From Lycium barbarum (Eukaryota; Streptophyta; Magnoliopsida; Solanales; Solanaceae): 64,000 nucleotides of DNA. How positions within the stretch are numbered: the stretch's first letter is position 1; each line of letters starts with the position of its first letter. Position numbers and translations under genes: made by a program. The notes below the pieces were generated by a model. That model did not search any database. It was not told the origin of the DNA and saw nothing but the letters and a program-made list of their open reading frames with translations. Below are positions 1-12,571 of this stretch, piece by piece. The DNA lies in the NCBI RefSeq assembly GCF_019175385.1, contig NC_083347.1, positions 122,520,124 through 122,584,123 of the forward strand, read 5' to 3'.

Positions 1-2093
1 TCCATCAGATAGTATTATACTAATTTTAAAAAATATATACATAAAATACCTAATTTTACTGAGAGACCATGTGCTCACGTACTTCAATTTTACATCCTAA
101 AATCGCCCCTGCTCACGTACAGTTCGGAGGCCGAGCCCTACCTAATAGTAAAGTACGGCTTATGTCAACTAACATAAATTTCAAAAGGTCCAGCTACCTC
201 AATAATTGCCTTTAGATTCCAAACTCCATATATATAGGGAGAACCGGAGTAGTGTTATATGATGTTTTTGTTATATTAAAATATACTACAAACTCTATTT
301 TAAATGGCATGTATACAAACACGTAATATTGGCTAGAGATATAATAAAGTGGAAAAAAGAAAATTGTGGGGAATCCAAATCCAGCTAGCTTCCATATGGA
401 CATTGCCTTTTTTTCTTCTTTGACTTCAGAATTGTGAAGAAATCAAAGGAAATCACGTCATGAAATTGCAACTTCTGTGGGTTGGTCTAGTTGTTGGTAA
501 TGTTGGGTGAATTGTATTGTACGTAAGACTGTATAATTTATAGCATTATGTGCTTAAATAATAACGATTTCATAGTCAACAGAAATAAAAAAGATTGTGA
601 CCATCCTCACCCGTTGTTGCTCTGCCCATATGCACCTAGGAGAGAGGCGTTTTCTTTTTGAGAAAATAGTTTTAAAAAAGATGGTCAACCGGTCCTTTGG
701 GTTCGTTAAAATGAGCATTTTTAGTCTCTCTCAAATATAACGAAACTGTGATGAATTTAAATTTAATTTAATTTATTAATTTTGAAAAGTCAATGAAGTT
801 CGATTCAACTATTTTTTATTTTACTGTTAAATTTTTTAATGGCTTCAAAATTTTCAATTTTATGTTCTATATTCAATGTATTGTATTACAATTTAGTTTA
901 TATACTTAAATCGTATTTGATTTCATTTCTCAATCTAAAGTATTGATGGCTTGATGCTTGTATTTTTTTTCTTAATCAAAAGTTTATTATGAATTTTTTT
1001 AATGTCTAATCGCATATACACAGACAAACATTAGAAAGCTCGAGTCAGGCAGTATATATTATAGAAAAGTTTGGTTGAACTAATTGGCTCCGGTTGGACT
1101 TGGCTTAATATTTTAGAAGTTTGGTAGAGTTCGACTTAAAAAAAATTTTTTTACCTCTTTGTGTTACATCGAGACAGACGTGTCCTTGATCTATTATTTC
1201 GGGGCCAACTTGCGTTCAAAGACTTGATGAATACGATATAAGTTACTATCACACCTTGGTTTGGTTAGCTCAACATTCCTAATCAATTGTTTCCACATAC
1301 CACCATATTGATTTGACTTCATCTCCTTCTTCTCTTAATTTCGAAAAGTATGGCGAAATAGTAAAAGAGAATAGAAAGATAAAATAGGAAAATTCCTACA
1401 AATTTAGGCACGATTTGACGTAAAGCTGGACTTTAAATCCCTATCCCTATATATATTAAAATGCTAAACTAACTTAGTTTGTTACGTTGTGTGTGGCTTT
1501 TAGCGTTTGGTCAAGCAATTAGTGAAAAATTAGTTCAAGAACTTGGGTACAGTGCTATTGTAATTAATGGACTTAATTTAATAACAATTTATACTTCTGT
1601 TTCAATGTTTGCCATTTGCGATTGCACTTTTGCATTTCTAAAAAGGGAACATTTCTAAATTAGATACACTTATGTCAAATTAGAGCACATTTTTAAGTTA
1701 TAGCATGTTTGGCAAAGAACGAAACTAGCGTCACGACTTACATATTCTCGTGGGACGTGACAGGCATCCAACAATACACTTTTCGTTATGTAAAGTCTCA
1801 CAAATTCTCTAATTAATTAAGGTTAAAAATGAGTTAAAGAGAGAGTAATTGAGTTAGCTTTGAACGATGTGCCTCTTCATGTAAAAAATGCTTGAGGAAA
1901 TGAGATGCCATGGTGTACGAGAAACAAAATATTTGATTTTCATATAAAGAACAAAAATACGACACGAAAAATAGAATACAGCGATATATAAAAATAACTT
2001 GAATAAATATATATTAGTGATAGGCATATATAATAACAAATTGTTTAGAATGTAGATTTTAATTGATATATATTTAACCATCTTATTTTTTCT
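1..2093. other. Gene-free flank
   Basis: AT-rich intergenic DNA downstream of the GDSL gene. I see no ORF with family resemblance, no RNA gene and no clear repeat termini here. Short ORFs near 212-403 and 1854-2081 have no recognisable motif. Confidence 0.6.
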
Positions 2094-5000
2094 TCACAAT
2101 TGTGCTAAACGTTGAATATCAAAAGGGTATGCATCAGTTGGCCTTTCAGCTCTATAAGATCTTCTCCCAACAACTATATTAGCAGCTTCACCTGGATGAA
2201 ATGCATCCCAAAATAAATATTCATCTCTGTGTTGACATGGAATTTGAAATGGAAGACATGTTATTTGCCCATTATTCCGTCCTACTCCACAACATCCAGC
2301 ATTCGTCACGCTAAATCCTAAAGGTTAATAAAGTCGAACGTCAGAAATGTCTTTAAACAATGTACAAGGTCGAAATAAATTCTTTTTGATCGCTACAAAA
2401 AGAAGAGGAATTAGCGGCGGACAACTTCTGTCATAAAAAAATAAAATTCCATCGTCATTACCAATGGATTACTGATGAATTATTAAAACAATTCATTAAA
2501 TGGTTTACAAGTGTGGCCTTTGGTCAATTAAATGGTTATGCTTTTGTGTAAATCGTATTTTTGTCTCATGAAAAGTGTTGTCTAAATAGGAAAAATATTG
2601 CCTCTTGAATAATATACCATACAAATTACAAAGTTACTTGAATTGAATGAAGAATTTAAAAGAAATAGTAGGGAGGAAAAAAGGGAAAATAATTAATTCA
2701 CACAGTCACTTTTCAGCCCACATAATTGAAAAATAATCCTTATCTTGGAGTTTTAAATTCATAAGGGAAAGTGGAATTTAAAACTCCATCACAGTGGATA
2801 TTTTTATAAACAGGACCGAAAAAGTATGCAATGAGCATTATTTTTAAAGGATAAAGGGCACATACTAAGTTATAAAATTTTCTTTTTCTCAAATCTGACC
2901 TTACCGTTCCAATTGGTTGAGCGTTAATTGAGACGTGTTAGCTAGATAAATATAAAAGATAGTATAGATAAATACTTTTACCATAAGTTCAAGCGCCAAG
3001 AGAACCTTAAACAACAGATAATATGGACAAAACGAAATATTAAAATGGAAACAGTAGGGAGGAAAAGAAAGTTACCAAAAGCTCTTGGATTATCAATTAA
3101 ATCTTGAAAAATTCCATAAGCGTTGATGTAGATTAATTTGACATCTGGTGTATTTCTGTTTAAATTATCCACAAGTGCCCTCAGCTTATTGTTGAATAAT
3201 TGATTTGCCACATTAATATTTTGAACACAAGTTCTGCCATCTGGGCTGTTTTGGGCCAAAGAATTTGGGCTGCATCCAATTTGGCCCACTCCATTCAACA
3301 CAAACTTCCTTGCTCCATAGTTGTGTAATGTCTGTAGCAACAAGCCCACACGCCCACAATTAGGAAGACCAAGTCCAGTTGAATGTAGTACTTTTGTGTT
3401 TTTTTAACATATATAAATTTTATTTCAAAAAAAAAAAAAGATAAAAACTTGGATAAAGGGAGAGTGATATATCAGTTAATGAAAATATTTAAATTTCATG
3501 AAAATTAGGTAAGGTATTTAGGAAAGGTAAATAAAATGAAGCAGGGATCTTTCAGGGTATATTAGGTCTAAATGATCAAGGACATAAAATCTGCAATAAA
3601 TGTGAAACTTGTTAATTTTCATTCTCATCTTTGAGCCCGTTTGGATTGGCTTACAGCTTAAAGCTGTTTGCAGCTTATAAGCTGAAAAAAATAAGTTGGG
3701 GTAGTCCAACTTATTTTTTTTGGCTTATAAGTTGTTTTCAGCTTATAAGCTGCTTTAGATAAACTAAGTCAAATGGGTCCAATTATTTTTTTGAGCTTAT
3801 TTTAAGCATAAAATGACTTTAAGCTGGCCAGCCAAACACTCAAAAAAGCTGAAAACAGCTTATAAGCCAACTTATAAGCCAATCCAAACGGGCTCTTTAT
3901 CATCACATGAATGTGACATAACTTCTTATCCTTAGAACAAAAAAAAAAAGTAAACTACAACAAGATATAGCTTTCATTGTTTTTCTCTATTGTTTCTATG
4001 TCAGGGTGAGGGTGTTGGATGAGCGGCACTGACATACACAACTTTACACATGGGATATAATATCAATCTATATATTATCACAGTTCGACTTGTACACATA
4101 GTTGATTCTAGGCCGGAGGTTCTAAGGTTTTACTTCCGATCCCAAATTAACGTGCAACTTACATTATTTATTCAACGAGTGTCAACTTACTATATATATT
4201 TAATTTTTTCGCGAATGGATGTGGATGACACCATTAGCAAGGAATTTGTTAGAGACGATTCAGAATTTGAACATTGCATGTATCAGTTCCAGCTTGAATT
4301 CTACCACATGAATTTAAGGGATTGATTTACTGGATTCGAGATCTATTATGTATAAATGGAGAAGAAAAGAGAGATAATTAGCTACCTTTAGTTGTTGAGT
4401 GTATTGTTGGATAAGAACATCGGCATATTGTTGAGGATTGTATTGTCTACTAGTTAAGTAGTATTGAGGCAGGAAGTAATTGTTGAGATAATCGTTGCTT
4501 CCAACTCCAATTGAGTAAATACATTTGCTCAAATAATTTGCAGCTGAATTTGCATCTCCTATTATTCTCACTATTTGTTGAGCTATGTTCCTGTAATTGT
4601 TTACCTGACCTGAAAAACTTATCCTTCCTCCCTGAAAAACCAGTTAAAAAGACGGAGATTAAAAGTGTTCACTCACTACTTTAAAAAAAATTAGAATTTT
4701 CGATGGACGTTATGCCGAAAATCCGTCGTAGTTGTTTCAAACAGATTTTTCATGGGAAATCCTTAATTTTCAATGGCTTTTCAATACTCAAATTTGAAAA
4801 ATTGAAGTAGAGGCATAACGACACAACAAAATGCAGCGAAGAGTACTTTTCTCTTTTGGATAGGAGATCTAATAAAAGGAGATGAGACAAGAAAAGAAAA
4901 TGGTATTCTTTTATAGAGTTGTTATTTGTAGCTGTGTAAATTTATTTTCATTTCAACAACAAAATTATTTATTTCCGTGTATATTGCTATATGGTCTTCT

Positions 5001-7662
5001 CATTATTAGTTCACATTAATTGTTGAATAAAAATATCAATACCATGGTTGTTGATGTTAAAGCTTTATTATGTTTAATAGTTATTTTTAATTGGTTAAAA
5101 TATGTCAAATTGGATATAATAAAAAATCATTTTACTAAATCAAAATGTTTTTATATTAATGATTTATAAATTTTATACATACATATATATATTAACGGGA
5201 TATTATAGAAATGTTAGTTTTGTTATATCAAAACGTCTAATGTAATCACAAATGTGATATTAAATCGAATCCTTGAATATGAAAATAAAGTTTTTTAAAA
5301 TTTAGATTGTGTCTAATGCTAAATGTTTTTAAATCATCAATCCCAAAGAAACCTACAGTATGGATTTATTAGAAAGTTTACTAAAAACGTTACAAGATAA
5401 GAAACTAATTATTTTGTATTTGTAGTAGAATTACGGTAAAGAAGAAAAATATATTTGCTTTAAAAAATATATGGTATTGTAAGAATATAAAAAGAAAGAG
5501 AAAAAAAGTAAAAATTCAAAATTTACAGAAAAAGAAGAAGAAGTAAGGATAGCCTATTTGAGTTTGATATGAGAAATTTGTATAAAGAAATTATGTGAGA
5601 AAAACTCTATCTATTGATAAGACTACATAAATAAAAGACAAAGCTAAAAATAAAATAAATAAAATGTTGGTTGTGGGTTTTGGCGGGGGGGGGGGGGGGG
5701 GGGGGGGGAGAGGGGTGCAAGTTTGAAGTCTCAAATGTTATAATTTTATGTATTTAATAATTTGATATATACAATTTATTACAATTAATATTTTTTAATA
5801 TCGACCGCGCATCGCGTGACGCACGAGTACGGATACTAGTTAAAAAGAATAGGAGAAACAAGAGGAAAGATAATCCCTTTGTTTTAGCTTATGTGACCCT
5901 TTTTTCATTTGTCTGTTTCAAAAAAAAAATGAACTCCTTTCGAAATTTTATTAATTATTTAACTTAAAATTTTCATTAATTTTATCGTTATCTTTTATAG
6001 CCTCGCAAATGTTATGCACCAGATATCATATAAGATGAAATACGTTTGAGGGAATACAAAATAAGTTTAAATGCTATACATTGATAGTTAAAATAATCTT
6101 TACACAATCAGGTTATATATTAAGTAATTACAAGTAAATCTCTTGATTACTCTCTTCGTTTCAACTTATGTGATATACTGTAAACATCTCATTTTTCCCT
6201 TAAGGAGATGATTTATAGCCAATCAAATCTATATGACTTGTTTTAGACTACACATTTCTAACATTTTTCATTATTTCTTAAATTCCGTGCTCAGTCAAAT
6301 ACCACCACATAAATCGAGACGGAGGAATAATTCGTAGTCTAATAAAGTTATAACTAAATTGCTATCACGGAATAAAGTTCACCGACAGTATATAAAAGAT
6401 CTTAAATTCATTTTTTTTTTAAAAAGGTACCAAATGTTGGCCAGTTTCATCTCTAATTCCAGCAGCAGCAGATGCAAAATTGACACCCCTCAGTATCTCT
6501 CGACCCCTTGCACTTGCATACGGTGGAATATAATCATCGAACCCCAAAAGCCTAGCTGAAAATACAAAAATAAATAGCATAATAATATAGTGAGAAAATA
6601 TAAAAGAGATGAGAAAAATTAGGAAGCACCAAAATTTTGTAAAGAAATAGCCCTTGAAGTTACAGGTACACATATGGCTCAAACCTTAAAGTTGGCACAT
6701 AATTTGAATTTTTAATAATATCTCTTTTGGTTTTGTTAAACTATTTTAAACTGGATTATTGGTTCAAATCACATATCTTTTTGGTGGTTACTAACATTAA
6801 TTTTTCCAGGTTAACATATTACTATAGCACATATACTCATATGCTTAAGCTTAAATAATTAACCTATTTTGTCTCCATGAACTGATATGACATGTCAATC
6901 ATTTAAACCAATAAGTTATTGGTATAATTAACTTGCTCAAATAATTGCTTATCATAATAAAATTTTGTAAAGCAAGCTGCACCATACATGCACATAATTA
7001 ATTGCTGCACCATGCATGCACATAATTAATTCTATCTTGCGGTACATATGTAGAATCTTATTAAAACACAAATCTTTAGCATTTGTGAACTTTAAAGTAC
7101 CATTTTATTCTTCCAGATCCTTAAGTGACATCTTAAGGTAAGGCTTTCACACACACCCATTTGTTGTATGCATTATTATCGAATAAATAAAAAATTACTC
7201 TCTCTAATAGTTTAAACTTTTGAATAAGATGATCACATAATTTAACACATATAATATTAGCATTAGGGATATTAAATTAAGGCTAGCCATTGACAAAAAA
7301 GATTTTCTTCACGTATTTGACCTATTAGAAAGAATCTCCCACGTGAAGGATGTACGTGTTAAACATAATTAAATAAATAAAAGTATATTATGATTGTACT
7401 CACCAATGACATCAACAGTAGTTTTACCATTGGAGAACCTGCCAGTTGGTCCACCGAAATCAATACCATAAGGCAAATAATCAGCTCTAGCCAATGACCT
7501 AATCACATTGTTATTCCCATTATCCACCAATGAATCACCAAATATAAAGTAACAAGGAACTTGTGGTTCTGCTTTAATCCCATAATTATCCCCTAATAAA
7601 CTCAACATTAACACCATCACACACATTAACACTATCCATATTCTCTTGGGATCTTCACTCAT
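2094..7662 (-). CDS. GDSL esterase/lipase, five exons, complete
   Basis: Secreted SGNH-hydrolase (plant GDSL lipase) expected to hydrolyse acyl esters, probably in the apoplast or cell wall. Exons read 7662-7404, 6555-6431, 4631-4386, 3331-3076 and 2317-2094; all introns start GT and end AG, phases join cleanly, and the total is 1110 nt, 369 aa plus stop, a normal family length. Residues about 8-31 form a hydrophobic signal peptide. Block I is [14 protein letters not shown] with catalytic Ser44; block II is [10 protein letters not shown] (about 110-119); block III is GSNDY with Asn174; block V is DAFHP with Asp333 and His336. All four SGNH positions are present, so the enzyme looks active. 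The start at 7662 was chosen because it directly precedes the signal peptide; an in-frame upstream ATG at 7755 lies next to the TATA box and is unlikely to be transcribed. The natural substrate cannot be told from sequence. Confidence 0.93.
3633..3895. mobile_element. Foldback MITE in GDSL intron 3
   Basis: A 263-bp element starting GAGCCCGTTTGGATTGGCTTA and ending with its reverse complement; nearly the whole length is self-complementary, with repeated AGCTTATAAGC motifs. It is flanked by TTT on both sides, a possible 3-bp target duplication. A diverged relative lies at 22861-23488. Confidence 0.85.
5610..5839 (+). mobile_element. Short non-autonomous Helitron in GDSL intron 2
   Basis: Begins TCTATTGATAAG after an A and ends CTAG before a T, as expected for Helitrons, which insert between A and T without target duplication. 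Just before the end is a GC-rich CGCGCATCGCG hairpin typical of Helitron 3' termini. It contains a run of 24 G at 5685-5708. The 3' end is convincing; the 5' end is my best guess. Confidence 0.55.
6150..6327. mobile_element. Stowaway-like MITE in GDSL intron 2
   Basis: Diverged CTCCCTCCGTTTCA-type inverted termini (CTCTCTTCGTTTCA at the left, reverse complement GAGACGGAGGAA at the right), flanked by TA on both sides. Tc1/mariner-derived MITE, 178 bp. Confidence 0.65.
6977..7031. repeat. 28-bp tandem duplication in GDSL intron 1
   Basis: Two adjacent copies of a unit starting GCTGCACCATRCATGCACAT with one mismatch. Each copy contains a CATGCATG-like (RY-type) core. No function is implied by position alone. 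Confidence 0.7.
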
Positions 7663-7765
7663 TGTGAATCCTTCAAAAAATAATAAATAAAGAGAAGAAA
7701 GAAGAGTCTTTTGAGAGAAGGAAAAGATTGAAGGCAATGTGTCTTGTGTTGTCAATGTGTGTGTG

Positions 7766-7775
7766 TATATATATT
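7766..7775 (-). promoter_or_regulatory. TATA box of the GDSL gene
   Basis: On the minus strand a TATATATA run lies about 105-115 bp upstream of the chosen ATG at 7662, at a plausible distance for a start site near 7740 and a 5' UTR of about 80 nt. A TG dinucleotide run is immediately upstream of it on the plus strand. Inferred from position only. Confidence 0.5.
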
Positions 7776-8106
7776 GAAGGAAAGTGATGAGAGAAAGATA
7801 GAAGAGTATGGGAAGACCATTAAGAATTGAAGGGTGCGTTTGGTAGGAAAAATAAAAGAAAAATACTTTCTAAAAATAAGTCATTTTCTTACAACCAAAT
7901 ATTAAAAATTTAATGAAATTTGAAGGGAAGTGGGGTAAATAGCTGATACTACTGAAAGAATTCCTCTTTGGATATATAATAGGTACTGTAGTAAATGTTA
8001 TTGGGTTGGAACCACTCATAACTGGCGCTAATAGGTCATTAGTTTGTCCTCCTACTAAACTCTAATTATAACATATAAATAAACCATTAATTATTGGTGT
8101 CGGAAG

Positions 8107-9063
8107 CAGGGGCGGAGCTACACTAGTGGAAGGGTGTTCAGCCGAACACCCTTCGCCGGAAAATTACGTTGTATATATAGTTAATATATTGTATATATCG
8201 GATAAATGCGAACTGATGAACACCCTTGACAATACCAACAGTGATGGCTCAGCGGTCAAGGGTGTTCAAATATACCCTAGGGTCGCGAGTTCGATTCCTA
8301 TCATCTCGCAGCATCTTATTTTTATTGTTTACTAATTTTATCTGTTGAAATATTCTCTCCTCCTTTATATTTTTATTTATTTTAACAACATGATTCCCTC
8401 GTATAATATAATTCTTGTAAGGGCTCTTTCTATTATTATTGGAAGAACACTAAAATTTTGATGAGAATAATAATTTTTATTATTTAAAGAAGAGAATTAA
8501 TTTGTTGTCTTTGCACTAAAATTGATTTATATGCATAAAAAGATTAGGTGCAAAGTAAAAACGCCCTTTTCATTGTCCATGAATATCCTGGTGATAATAG
8601 CACAGTTGCCTAGCTCTATTTTCCATTTTTTTTTTTTGTTGGATTATATCTTTTCTAATTAAAATACCTTGTGATACAGTTTGAAATTTCAATAGGAAAA
8701 TATTTTAAATACTACAGAATTTTAGTCTTCTAAATAAACTGCACTACATGAATAATGAATTTTTTGGGATTCTGTAGTGGCTTATATAAATAAAAGTATC
8801 TAGTATTAATTATTTACCTTCTCGAACGATTTGAATAACAGATTCAAATTATACTTTCACTAACAGAATTTCGTTTGTTGAATTTTACGTTACTTTTGAT
8901 TTGTACTATTGTTAATTTTATAACAAGTACTTTTATGAGTTGGCTTAATATTATATATAGTTTAACTTAAATTTCTCGGTGCACCCATCGGTAGATATTT
9001 TTTATATGTATATACCTCTTCGAAGTTTGAACACCCTTACCGAAAACTCTGGCTCCGCCACTG
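8107..9063. mobile_element. Non-autonomous hAT element, 957 bp
   Basis: Ends CAGGGGCGGAGCTAC at the left and TGGCTCCGCCACTG at the right. It is flanked by an 8-bp target duplication with one mismatch, GTCGGAAG (8099-8106) and GTTGGAAG (9064-9071), as expected for hAT. Subterminal GGGTGTTC/GAACACCC motifs occur near both ends. It holds a tRNA-like stretch near 8243-8300 (GGCTCAGCGG then GAGTTCGATTCC). No transposase is seen. A 175-bp relative lies at 32851-33025. Confidence 0.82.
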
Positions 9064-9071
9064 GTTGGAAG

Positions 9072-9570
9072 ACACGAATTTTCCACAAAGATATGTCGGC
9101 TCGGGTTTGCAAAGAAAAAAATATATGCATCTTAGAAGAGGATTTTTAGGCTGTGGACAAAAGGAATTCGTTTGTATCTTGAGGGTTCTCAACAATCGGT
9201 GAATCAAGTCGCGGTTGTCATAGATCCGCTTCCGCAAGGAGAAAATCATAAGCTTCTAAACTAATATTTATAATTAAATATTGGTACATGTATTGTAACT
9301 ATAGTATTCTTGTAACCGGTTAAAAGGTATTTTCTTTTATGATTCATATTCAATCTGAATTGGGTTTATTCCTATATCGAATGATTTGAGTTGTCAACAT
9401 GTAACTCAACAAAATTCCCTTCTTTGTTTGTTTGATTCAAAGGGGGAAAGAACAACTTTCTTTGCTTAGATTTTTCTCTCTTAATTTATTTGAAATAGTT
9501 TTTTTGTATTTTAAAGAATATTAAATTGTGGGACAGATTCTTCCAAAAAAAACAAATTTCAAATAATTAC
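9072..9570. other. Unassigned intergenic DNA
   Basis: No gene or repeat terminus recognised. A short minus-strand ORF (9037-9249) overlaps the hAT end and has no family resemblance. Confidence 0.5.
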
Positions 9571-9575
9571 ACTTC

Positions 9576-9896
9576 TGTTATAAACAACTTGTAGATATTG
9601 TCCGCTTTGGCGCACCTCACGGCTTTAAAACGCGTCTACAAGTAAAGGCTTCAGGCCCTGCTTATAAGCACGCACACAATCCCGTGTGCGAGCGATGTGG
9701 GAACTTCAAGTTCACAACACACCCTCCCATCGCGAGCATCGTGCTGATAACGTGTTATAAACAACTTGTAGATATTGTCCGCTTTGGCGCACCTCACGGC
9801 TTTAAAACGCGTCTACGAGTAAAGGCTTCAGGCCCTGCTTATAAGCACGCACACAATCCCGTGTGCGAGCGATGTGGGAACTTCAAGTTCACAACA
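9576..9896 (-). mobile_element. Complete TRIM: two 144-bp LTRs around 33 bp
   Basis: Direct LTR copies at 9576-9719 and 9753-9896 differ at one position (A/G in CTAC[A/G]AGTAAAG). Each starts TGTT and ends AACA. The whole unit is flanked by the 5-bp duplication ACTTC (9571-9575 and 9897-9901). Read on the minus strand, the 33-bp interior starts CGTTATCAGCACGATGC, nearly the sequence that follows the 5' LTR of the copia element at 17508, and ends in purine-rich GATGGGAGGGTG. It is thus a retroelement reduced to primer site and polypurine tract. A TATA-like TTATAAG lies inside each LTR. Confidence 0.9.
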
Positions 9897-9901
9897 ACTT
9901 C

Positions 9902-12176
9902 CAATCATTAATCTTATAGCTTCAACACTTTTACAGATAGGAAGTTAGTTGGAAGCATTAAATTTCACGCGGACATGTTGTGTGCGTTAGATTTCATGCA
10001 GTGACACTAAAGATCCACTTTTTTTTTTAATTTTCTTTTGGTAGCCATGCATGCATTAATTTTCCTTCATTTTCCTAGATTTTAAGTTAAATTAAATTTT
10101 TTATACAACGTAAATAATATATACACTAGTAGAATATAATTGTAAAAAATATTATTTTAATAAGTATTTATTGATAGCCTATAATAATATGTATGATAAT
10201 TAAGTAACATATTAGTAAATTTTTACACTTTTAAGTTTCTACGAGTTTGCATGGGCATCGGACTAGGATAGGGTTGGTTTTTTTATCTTTGGAAGAAAGA
10301 AGGAAAAAAAAAAAAAGAACTGTGAATTCCATAGTAGTTGGCGTCTAAGAAATCATTTTCTCAATGATTGTAAAATAAAGTGCTTATCAAGGTCATGATT
10401 CAAGAGTTTATTATTAAAAATATACTTCCAGCTAGCTTTTATTTGTTTTCTTTTTAAATATACTTAGATGATATATGCATGTGCTGCTCACAGCCCAACA
10501 CTTTAGTGTGTATGTAGTTGTGTACAATTATAAAGATTTATGTATTGGGTAGTGATATTATATATACTTTATATTGATAATAAACATACCTAAATTTGCA
10601 CTGTCGATGCATATATATAGATGAACATTAATACATATACACAAATATTATTTGTATATTAAGTGGAATTATGTGAGCATGATAAAATAGTAAAAAGTAA
10701 AAGAGTTTAAAAGTGGCACGTGGCCAAATACGTTTCTTGACCGTTTATATTTCGTCTTCTCGATGTTATTCTCCATTATTTGTGTGAGACGTAATGTGTC
10801 TAAACTTATACCCAAATGTATAAGTTTTAAATCTTTTGGTTTTATGACTTCTTTAGTGGTTTTTGTGTTCAATTTAAATCGTTATTTCTTTTTTTCCTGA
10901 ATTTCTCTTCTTTAAATTTTCTCTGAGCGTACGTTTACCATTTTCTGAACTTATTATCATTATTTAAATGTCCTACTTTTTTTCTTCTTCACATGGACCC
11001 TACTTTTTTTTTTTACAATTATCTCCTAATTCTTCACGTGGATCCCACCTTAATGTTTTTTTTAATTTGTACAATTATAGAAAAGTCAGCCCCAACTTGA
11101 TTTTTTAAAAATTTCTCTACTATTATAGAAGAGTGAGCCCCACCTTATTTTTTTTTAAATTACTTTATTGCTACTATATAGAAACGTGAGTTTCTATTAT
11201 TTAATAAAGTAACACAACTTATTATTTTTAATTATGAGAACATTCATTTTTTAAGTTGTAAAGCACTAAGAATTTAACATTCTATCTGTTTTTTACCATC
11301 GCTCAATGCTATAATTTATTAGGTTTGCAAAGATATATATTTGCTTTTTAGATTGAATTGTATTTTATACAATAACCGTGAGTCATTATACATTAATCTC
11401 CTGAAGATCAATCATTTCTTATTTACCGTTCACAAATAAAAATTAGAAAGTTCAGCGCATAATTCAAATGTGTAATTTATCTCGTCAGATAGCAGAAAAG
11501 TTATTAGCATGATACAATATTTGCTTCTGTTCTTCTTTCATAATTACAAAATGATATATTGTTAATAAGTATTTTTATCATTTATATCAATTCAGTGAAA
11601 ATATTATTGTGTAGTCTCACATCATAAATGTATTTTCTTTAAAATTTAATTTAAATTCTACTAAAGTTTATGTTATATAGTTACACATCAAATTATTTTT
11701 TTGACCCATATATTTTTCTTTTATTTCAAAATTTATTCAATCTTTGTACTTATATTACTAATAAGTTGTATGTTCAAAACATGATTAATATAACACTGTG
11801 GTTTGTGCTCCGTATCCAAAACTTTATTATATTAATGTTTGCTACGAATATAAAGTTTGCAAAAAATTATTAATACCTTTTAAAAGAGAAGACTTGTTTA
11901 AAAGGAAACTATTTTCCCCTCTTTGAGACAAAACAATAGCAATATTTAAGCATCGGTTGATAACTTGAATTTTAATTGGATTAATTTAAAGGTGTAAAAT
12001 ATTCTATTGTTAATATGTATGTTGATTGGACATAAACAATACTTATTATTTTTTATCAAATTTTGATTTGGATAATTCTAAATTTAAATCAAATTTATAT
12101 TAGTTCAAATTGTTCAAATTATTAAATTAATTTTACATGTTTAAAACGAAACAAAGTAGAAATTCGATTTTCTATT
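9902..12176. other. AT-rich intergenic DNA
   Basis: No gene seen. T-rich tracts with GGACCCTAC and GGATCCCACC motifs at about 10970-11180 resemble those at 14745-14935, on the other side of the solo LTR. ORFs near 10669 and 11670 are AT-rich and featureless. Confidence 0.5.
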
Positions 12177-12504
12177 TAAACTGTTATAGCCCGTATTTTG
12201 TACGTTCGGATAATTCAAGATAATTGCGAGAAGTTAAGGGCAAGACTATTTTCCAAAATTATTTTAATGTACAAGTTGTTTATGAATATTATTTATGAGT
12301 ATTATTGGCATGAAAATATTGAGAAAGGCTAAGGGTAAAAAGGGAAATTCACAAGATGGCTCATGGTAACATTGAGAAAGGCTAGGGGCAAGAAGGACAT
12401 TTCACAAAAATTCAAGAAAGATCAAGAATGCTCCACCATGGCCGTGTGGTGTATATGGGCCCCACCCATGGCCATGTGTTCATATTTTTATTTGTAGGGC
12501 TCAA

Positions 12505-12507
<3 letters not shown>

Positions 12508-12568
<61 letters not shown>
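12508..12568. repeat. TA microsatellite in solo LTR
   Basis: About 30 uninterrupted TA units. Confidence 0.97.

Positions 12569-12571
<3 letters not shown>

Noticed and set aside
7369..7755. Longer GDSL first exon starting at 7755
   Set aside because: The upstream ATG is 11 bp from the TATA box, so it would precede the transcript start; it would also place 31 residues before the signal peptide.
8126..8335. 69-aa ORF in the hAT element
   Set aside because: Starts in the terminal repeat zone and overlaps subterminal motifs; no transposase feature.
9576..9896. Simple tandem duplication, or Cassandra-type TRIM with a 5S RNA
   Set aside because: The ACTTC target duplication and TG...CA ends show an LTR element; no 5S-like A/C box sequence was seen in the LTR.
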